Assembly (NCBI GenBank): GCA_026120185.1
Contig: JANUWF010001719.1
Coordinates: 1,302,001 to 1,366,000, forward strand
Direction: 5' to 3'
From: Voacanga thouarsii
Taxonomy: Eukaryota; Streptophyta; Magnoliopsida; Gentianales; Apocynaceae
DNA: 64,000 nt
Shown: piece by piece, positions 57,340-64,000 of the stretch
How the letters are laid out: each line of letters opens with the position of its first letter
Position numbering within the stretch: position 1 is the stretch's first letter
Notes under the pieces: model-generated
The model's database searches: none
What the model was told of the DNA's origin: nothing
What the model saw: only the letters and a program-made list of their open reading frames with translations
Made by a program: the position numbers and the translations under genes

Positions 57340-59260
57340 TGGACTTAATAGAAAAGGGAAGGTGACTCGAATGGATCCTATGTTAGTATGGACTCCATGT
57401 TGTTCTACTTCAAAAGGATAAATCTGGGTTAAAAACGGGTTTCCAAGAATTATTTCTTCATTTGAATCTTTGATTAGAATGAAAGAATTAATAAAGCAAA
57501 ATTGATTATTACAAACGTGAGTAGTTGATAATTTATAACTAATCTGAAATTGACTTCCAGAAGCAGAATATAATTTAGTAGCTGTTTTTTCATAATATTT
57601 AGTAGGAACAAATCCTTCTTTGATACAATTTTAATCAGCACCAGAATCAAGTAAAACAGCTATTTTAATTACAGAATCATCTATTTCTAAAGTAACAGGA
57701 ATATACCATTTCTGAAAAGTAGTTTTGGAAATAGCTAAAATATAATCATCTCTTTGGCTTTCTTTTACTGAAAAAGTATTTTGATCTAAGGTATCATTTA
57801 AAAGTGATTTTTCCATTTTTAAGTGTAATAAATCAAAATTAATATTATTTATATCAGTAATTCTCTGTTCATTTTGTTCTTTTAGACCTTTAACTTCTTA
57901 TTTTAAATGATTGATTTCAGTATAAAAATCTTGCAAAGAAATTGTTTCTTCTTTATTTTTTCGTTTAAATCTATCAAAAGCTTCTTTGAGATTATAGGGT
58001 TCTACTTGTTGTTTAGGATTTAAAACCATATCTTTTACCTTTAGTAAATATTCTCGTTTAACATTTTTATCTTGAATATGATCTAACAGTTCAAAAAAGA
58101 GTTCTTTATTGGCTTTTGTAATAACATTTATTTTATTGAAACTAATCTTATTAATCTCTCCTATTGATCAGGTACAAATTCTAGTACATCCACAATAAGA
58201 GGTTTCATTTAAGGATTCATTATTAGAGAAATTTTCTTGTATATCAAAATTTTCATCAATCTTACTATCAAATGTATTTGACGATTCTGATTCATCAAGA
58301 ATAGCTTCTATTTGATGTAACAGATCTTTATTTAAAGAGAGTTTACAAACTTTCTTCTTCTTTTTCTATTTTTGTTTGCATTCGTCAGCTTTATGTCCTC
58401 TTTTTCCACAAAAGTAACATTTAATTCAGTCTTTATCTTTCTTTTCTTTAGTTCGTTTTTTCTTTTTAAAGTTTTTATAAAACTTTTCTTTTGGTGTTTT
58501 GATGGAAGATTTTCTTTTTGATTTAAATTTCTTCTTTAGTTCTTTGGAGGGAAGTTTTATAGGAGCATAGCCAAATATCTCACAAAAATTTCCTAATTCT
58601 TTCTTAGAATTTTTATGATAAGATTCCATTTGGGATTTAAGTTTTAAATCAATATAAAGATCAGCTCCTGCTTGATTTATATAACTAATTAATTGACCAT
58701 AAGATAAGGTTTCATAAGGGATTGCATTTCCCTAATCTAATTTCAATTTTTGTCTTACTTTATCAATAAATAGAGGAGGTAAACCTGAAATAAATCTTTC
58801 TTTCCAAAATGCATGATGACAATCAGATCGAAGCATTACTTTTTGTAAAAACATATCTTTGTACCATCTAAAATCATGTAATTTTGGACAAGTTAATTAG
58901 TAAGGATTTCAGAACTTTTATCAACTAATTATTGAGGATTTCCTACAAAATGTTGTGTTATGGTAAATATTAAAGTATTTAAACAATGAGGAACTTGTTC
59001 ATGCGTGGTTATTGGTTGACCTGAGGTATCTAATGCGGTTTTAGTTTGAATTATAGAGACATTCATAATTTCATATCGTTGATTATCAATAAGGTAGTTA
59101 TGCCATCACTCATGAAGGACACCAGTAAAACCAATGATTAAAATATGAAGAATAGAAATATCAGAATTAGAAGAATTTGAGCATTTAATAGTTGTAATAG
59201 CCATTGCCATTTCTTGAATGACATTGAGGATTGGATGTTTGGACATGCCATCAATATTCT
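57340..59260 (-). pseudogene. EPRV-2 coat protein and protease, minus copy
   Basis: The minus strand, from the right: coat-protein core (about 59260-58700) with HAFWKERFISGLPPLF-like residues, MESYHKNSKKELGNFCEIFG near 58600, a lysine-rich block and the CYFCGKRGHKADEC zinc knuckle near 58375-58420. A cysteine cluster lies near 58180-58200 and the protease LLDSGAD near 57640, followed by a stop. The protease tail continues to about 57350. Multiple stops and shifts. It is the only coat-protein copy in EPRV-2. Confidence 0.88.
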
Positions 59261-61149
59261 ATTCAGTAATATCATGACCAGTAAAGATTACACGAGTATT
59301 TAGATGGCGTTCTTCAAATTGTACATTAGGAAAGGAAGGACGGGGAAAATAATTGCGAGTGTAAGGATTGGCAAATTTCTTATGAATGGGTTGGTTGGAT
59401 TTAGAGGTAAGTTTATTTAAACTTTCAGGAAGAGAATCTTGAATAACTTGAATACGAACTTTAGAAGTAGAAGTTTCAGGAACATCCTTGGTGTTAAGTT
59501 GTGTTAATTTTTTATTTAAATCTTATAAAATATTCAAATTAGCATTATCTATTTTAAAACTATCTTTAGATAGTTTAATCGATTTATCTGCATATAAAAT
59601 TAGTTTAAAGTTGGGGTTTGTTTCTAAAGCTAGTTTTAGGTCATATTGTTTTAATCTAGCTATTTCCCTAATAGTAGAGTTTTGATCTAATTGTACTACT
59701 TTTTGAGCCATAGTAATAAGCATCTAATTTGTATAATTATTTTGCTTAATTAATTTATTTAAGTCTTTATTTGTGACATTACCTTATGTATCTAAATTTT
59801 CTATTTTAAAAAGAGAGGCTGGAAGTACATGACCTTCGATTGGGATTTTGATTTCTTTTGGGGGAAGAAGTACAGATTCTTTTACTTCATTTTTAGTAGT
59901 ATACCATTTTTTTGCTATCATATTTATTGATTCTAATTGATTATATTTTCCTGAATATTCGTAACTAAAAAAATCTAAATGTTTTTTGAATTAAGTCAAA
60001 GTAAAATTTATCCTTAATTTAATTCTTTCGTTAAATTGCACTGTTTCAAAATACCAGTCTATTTTTAACTTATTACTAGGTCTATTCCATAACTGTGTTA
60101 AATATATTTTATCTAATTCATAATTCATCATCGGAAGAAATTGTCATTAAAGTTGCAGGCATTTCCATTTCAGTTTTGGTTGGACTTGAAGATTTTATAC
60201 TGACATTATCTTCATAATTAACTTTAGGAATTTCTCCTGAAAAATCAACAAAATTTAACTGAGTACTGTGGGTTCTAAAAAGAGGTCTTTGAGAAGAAGA
60301 AGACGAAAAAGTAACAGAGAAGAATTTTCTACTGAATTCAAGTTCAATAGTTCCAGAAGAGGATTCAGTGATTCGATCTATTTTGTTCGATTCATAATGC
60401 TTTTTTGGATTAATGATATGTTTAAAATTTCATTTTATATCATGAAAAACATCATCCCATTTAAGAAATCGCGGAACAAAAGTGTTTGATCTTTCAAAAT
60501 TGGTTTTTAACGAACAGGTTTCTCGAGGATTACCTAAATGTTGTTTTGGTTTGGGATTGATGGTAGTTTTCATTCCTTTGTAATAAACACGATAAATAAG
60601 GCCAAGGGATTTAGATCCAAGTTCAAAATCTAAATTCTTTGTTTGAATATTCAGTGTTAGCGTTTTCAAAATATGAGGATCTCAGAGATCCACAGTGAAA
60701 TTGGGATAATGATTAAAGTAAATAGGGCCATTAGCCATATTGGATTCTAGTACCGCTAACAGATTGTTATTAAAATCTAAATGCCTACTATCACGTAATA
60801 ATAAACAAATAGGAGCATTATTCCTAATTGATACAAAGGTTTAACAGCTACTTGAACTAAACCGATATGCAAATATTTATATTTGTTTTTTCTATGGTGT
60901 TCTAAAGTTTCAAAATTAAACAATTGAATAGTTCTATAAGGTTTGTTAATCGAAACTGTTTTCTCAGTAATTTTGATGTTGTAGTTTTGTACTAAATCAA
61001 AAAATCCTTTTTTCATAAAATTTATCATACTTTTCAATTGGCATTTTCCAATTCATTAATTTAGATTCAGTAGGATCTAATTGAGAACTGATTTGTAAGT
61101 CATTGATGGTTTCAACGTCAATGTCGAATAGGTTCAAGCTAGAGGCCAT
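59261..61149 (-). pseudogene. EPRV-2 movement protein and linker, minus copy
   Basis: Native start ATG at 61147-61149 (read on the minus strand, MASSLNLFDIDVE). The movement domain spans about 61040-60400 with NYNIKITEKTVSINKPY, HIGLVQVAVKPLYQLGI and KSLGLIYRVYYKGMKT. The linker spans 60300-59300, with MLITMAQKVVQLDQNSTIRE near 59700. Frameshifts occur near 60810 and 61015, with stops elsewhere. It is the inverted counterpart of 56269-57289 and extends beyond it. Confidence 0.88.
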
Positions 61150-61546
61150 GAGAGGAAAAACTTTCTCTTTCCTTCTATATAATTAGTAGTCTTCAATGTT
61201 TTTCTCCTATAATTCGCTAAGTTTATCTTTTCCTTATCTTTCTGGGATAGACCTAGTTACTATGTATGGTTGAGAGCTACAAGACCACCCCAGAGTCTGG
61301 ACCATTCTACCTGCCTTGGTAATCTTCGGCCTAATCCAACCATTCTGGGCTGACCAATGTATAAATTGCTCTTACAATTACCACTCAACCACTTAGTTGT
61401 AGAAATAAGGGAAGAAGATAAAGAAAGAGAATAACTAAGGAAAAAGATTAAAGACTACATCATGCAAGAGAGAAAGAAAAAGTAAGAGACTTACTCGGTC
61501 ATGATGAAACTAATCAGACAAGAGTAAGAATATGGCTCTAATACCA
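61150..61546 (-). promoter_or_regulatory. EPRV-2 leader and primer-binding site, minus copy
   Basis: The reverse complement of the plus leader. The primer site (TGGTATTAGAGCCAT on the minus strand) is at 61532-61546. So EPRV-2 keeps two complete primer-site/leader regions in opposite orientations. Confidence 0.85.
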
Positions 61547-62019
61547 TTTTGTTGCAATTGAGTTGCACCCAAGAATTCTTCAATTAAATTGTTAAATTGC
61601 TTGTTTACACATCTGTTTTACAGAGGAATTTTAAAGCAAATTAAAACAAATTGTTTTCAAATTTAAAAAGAAAGTAATCGATCTCAAAATACAAAGAGTT
61701 TTCTCTGGAGGGACTAGCAAATTTGCTATGCATTTCTTGAAGAAATTGATGCCTTAAATAGGCCTGTGTGGTATAGCATTCTCGGAAAGAATTTTGCATT
61801 ATTGCTTAGTGGTCCCACACTTGTGACGAAGGAATCATGTTGTCGGCCACTTGAAGGATTGGTTCAATGATTCTTTTTTAGTGGAGGGGTCCTCTATTAT
61901 TGTAGGTGCAATATATCAACTTACAGATAAGCTCCGTGATTGACGAAAGGGGTTTTGACATTTTCTTCAACTGCAATTGTCGGAGCTTTTTTTTTCTTCT
62001 TGAGTGTAGTCTTGTCATG
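61547..62019 (-). promoter_or_regulatory. EPRV-2 intergenic promoter, minus copy
   Basis: The inverted counterpart of 55416-55872. The TATA position reads CTTAAATA at about 61754-61761 (TATTTAAG on the minus strand). No intact TATATAAG as in EPRV-1. Confidence 0.6.
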
Positions 62020-62475
62020 TTATGGACTTTGGCAAAGGTATACTGCTGCAATACTAGAGGGGTTGTCTTGATCACCATTGTCAAAAAAGCTGAAATCTGA
62101 TTGAGTTTCATCATCACTGTCTTCTGTTGCTAATTGAATATAATTTTGTAATATTTGGAGTTGAAGTTGTAAATCTGCTTAAGAAATTCTGGATTTTCCT
62201 TTGCTGGAGGAAGAACCTATCTCCTTTTTGGTAGGAGTAATGGGATTTACAGAACTAGTTGTTGCTGATAATGGTTTAGGTGTCCATCATTTGATTTTAA
62301 TCTCTCGACACAAATATCAAATCGATTCAAGAGTGTCAAACTTGTAATTCCACCCAAGAATAAAATAAATCTTTTTGTGCAAAAAGAACTTACAATATTG
62401 AATATAAGTTGAAAAATGTAAAAGCTGATTCTCTTGAACATATTGATCAAATTAGAATTTATGTTGTTTTTAAAG
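62020..62475 (-). pseudogene. EPRV-2 ORF2 C-terminal part, minus copy
   Basis: The minus strand carries FILGWNYKFDTLESI-like residues, LCREIKIK, the basic patch and the acidic tail, ending at the stop 62020-62022. The N-terminal two thirds are missing because an LTR-like element begins at 62476. Confidence 0.82.
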
Positions 62476-64000
62476 TGTTAGTGTTATGCCCTAGAGGCAA
62501 TCACTTGTACATTGTATATGACACATTTTATTTTAATAAAAGACATTATTTATCTTACAATTTCTTTTGTTTACTTTTGTATAAAATAACTGTTAGATAA
62601 AGTCCCTAGTACAACACTGTGTTAAGAAAATCATGATAGAGATCACGATATAAGATTCATACTATACTGTATAGTGTTAGTACTTAAATAGTCCCTAATC
62701 ATAGTATTAATGAGACAGGACATCATTAATACATTAAGACTAGCATATGTTAGACTTCCTAATTTGATCAGGAGGTGGTTCTCATATTCGTGAGTATTGA
62801 GATGTTCAAAGTTAACACATGAATACTTATTAATGGAACAAGTATATTGGATGACCTAACTATGAGATAATCATATGAATAACTACTTAGTGCCAGTGAT
62901 ATAATCTCAATATAGCAAATGTGCACGTATCCTTAGACTTGAGATCTCCAAGGTATTTTGTTTGCTGAGCAGTGTGCTTTGATTCCAATCTCTGGAGCCA
63001 GATCGATGGCCGCCTATGGGATGGATATTAGGTACATTGTGAGGAAAGCGAAAGTAGTTGAAATGGTCAATAAAGGATTCACGACTCCTAATAGTAGGGG
63101 CGAATATCTCACGGCCACTTATAGGAATTACTACTTAAGAAGTCCTTGGCCAAAGCGATTGTGTATTGAAAACAGTTTCAATTTATACACATCTAGAGTA
63201 GTGAGTTCCTGGTACAAGTACTATTATATTCGGGAAAGAATTAATACATATTCTGGAGGGAATTGACACTAATTTTGTATTCCAAACCGAATGAGATATT
63301 GTACGGTGAAATGAGTTAATTGCATGTAGTTTGTTATTGAAGAGTTCATGTCAAGCCACTTGACTTCTTGGACTCTTGGGTGGTCATAATGTATTGCTAG
63401 ATACCGCTCATTATCTGAGAATATGGGTTTATTAATTGATGAATTAATAAACCAATCCTAATTAGAACTAATATGATTAATTCTAATTAATTATGGATTA
63501 TTAATCTCAAAGACGTTTGAATTAATTCATATTCACTACCAATTCACTGGGAAACCTAATATGTCACACACAATAGAGGATTATATACTCAAGATGTTAT
63601 TTGATATCATAGTAGGGTTAATTGTAAGAAAGAGAAATTGTTGTGGCCAAATTATAAGTAGTTATAATTTATGGGCCAAATTATAATTGTGAAAATTTGA
63701 TATTTCCAATTACAATTAGAGAATTCTAACTCTTTTAGAATGCTCAGTTGGAGTATTTTTCCAACAGATTTTTGTGTAACATATAGATGAGACACACGAA
63801 ATCCTAGCTGGAAGTGTAAGATACGAAAACAACTCCAAACCCTAGGGCACACACGTCCTTCTCTTCTCTTTCTCTCTCTCGTTGATCTTGATCAAAACCC
63901 TAGCTGCCATTGTTTTTCTGTTAGTACAGGAAATTTTGATGTTTGAGTGTATCCTTGGTGTGAATTTCTATTAGAGATAATCACATACTGTAATTATAGT
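62476..64000 (+). mobile_element. LTR-like element, right part outside the window
   Basis: It begins TGTTAGTGTTATGCCCTAGAGG exactly where EPRV-2 ORF2 similarity stops. The start resembles that of the solo LTR at 26437 (TATGCCCTAGAG), as does the general style (AAACCCTAG motifs near the distal part). There is no coding domain in the 1.5 kb seen. It could be a solo LTR or the LTR of a full element. The right end and target duplication are not in the window. Confidence 0.65.

Larger units (their letters stand above)
52672..62475. mobile_element. Endogenous pararetrovirus cluster EPRV-2, older inverted dimer
   Basis: Plus arm 52672-57289: pol, ORF2, intergenic region, primer site, leader, movement protein. 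Minus arm, read from the right, 62475-57340: end of ORF2, intergenic region, primer site, leader, movement protein, linker, coat protein, protease. The two arms join tail to tail near 57290-57340. The proteins are clearly related to EPRV-1 but diverged, and most frames carry many stops, so this integration is older and from a different virus. The right end is cut by an LTR-like element. Confidence 0.9.

Noticed and set aside
1..64000. Bacterial-style defence systems, CRISPR arrays, operons or organelle inserts
   Set aside because: No spaced identical repeats, no such protein families and no ribosome-binding-site/operon structure; all recognised coding sequence is plant, transposon or plant pararetrovirus.

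Overview
The window looks like repeat-rich, AT-rich nuclear DNA of a flowering plant, most likely a dicot; no species is claimed. The evidence is Ty1/copia elements with tRNA-iMet-type primer sites, a Mutator-like (MULE) transposase, plant MITEs, plant gene fragments with introns (auxin response factor, glycolipid-transfer protein, ankyrin protein) and integrated pararetrovirus DNA (Caulimoviridae). I see no bacterial-type operon, CRISPR array or RNA gene, and no host gene that looks intact.

Layout, left to right. 838-5231: a young copia element on the minus strand with matching LTRs and a 5-bp target duplication, but without gag. 5237-11273: AT-rich noncoding DNA with microsatellites and a Stowaway-type MITE. 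11274-13179 and 29875-31602: two near-identical direct copies of about 1.73 kb of MULE transposase sequence (the first also carries an extra internal duplication). Between them lies endogenous pararetrovirus cluster 1 (EPRV-1, 13196-29834), a scrambled array of plus and minus pieces. The right-hand MULE copy continues into the rest of the transposase (to about 33398). 34700-36090: two MITE-like elements. 38022-42660: a candidate Helitron carrying fragments of several plant genes on one strand. 43242-52445: a full-length, older copia element with LTRs of about 1.8 kb and a target duplication. 52672-62475: EPRV-2, an older, more decayed inverted dimer of a related pararetrovirus. 62476-64000: the start of an LTR-like element that runs off the window.

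Both EPRVs have the order movement protein, linker, coat protein with zinc knuckle, protease, reverse transcriptase, RNase H, then a second ORF of unknown function, an intergenic promoter and a tRNA-Met primer site. This layout resembles the endogenous florendoviruses, but the genus is inferred. EPRV-1 is recent: reading frames of 1023 and 813 codons are still open. No complete viral genome is present in linear order. Each copy is rearranged, truncated or interrupted.

The most notable points are the long direct repeat of host sequence flanking EPRV-1; convergent viral promoters inside a near-perfect inverted repeat, a natural source of hairpin RNA; viral breakpoints clustered at the primer-binding site; a TATAAATA box just upstream of ORF2 in both viral families; copy-to-copy differences concentrated at CAG/CTG, which suggest methylation-linked base-calling errors; and the candidate Helitron with an ankyrin/ARF chimera.
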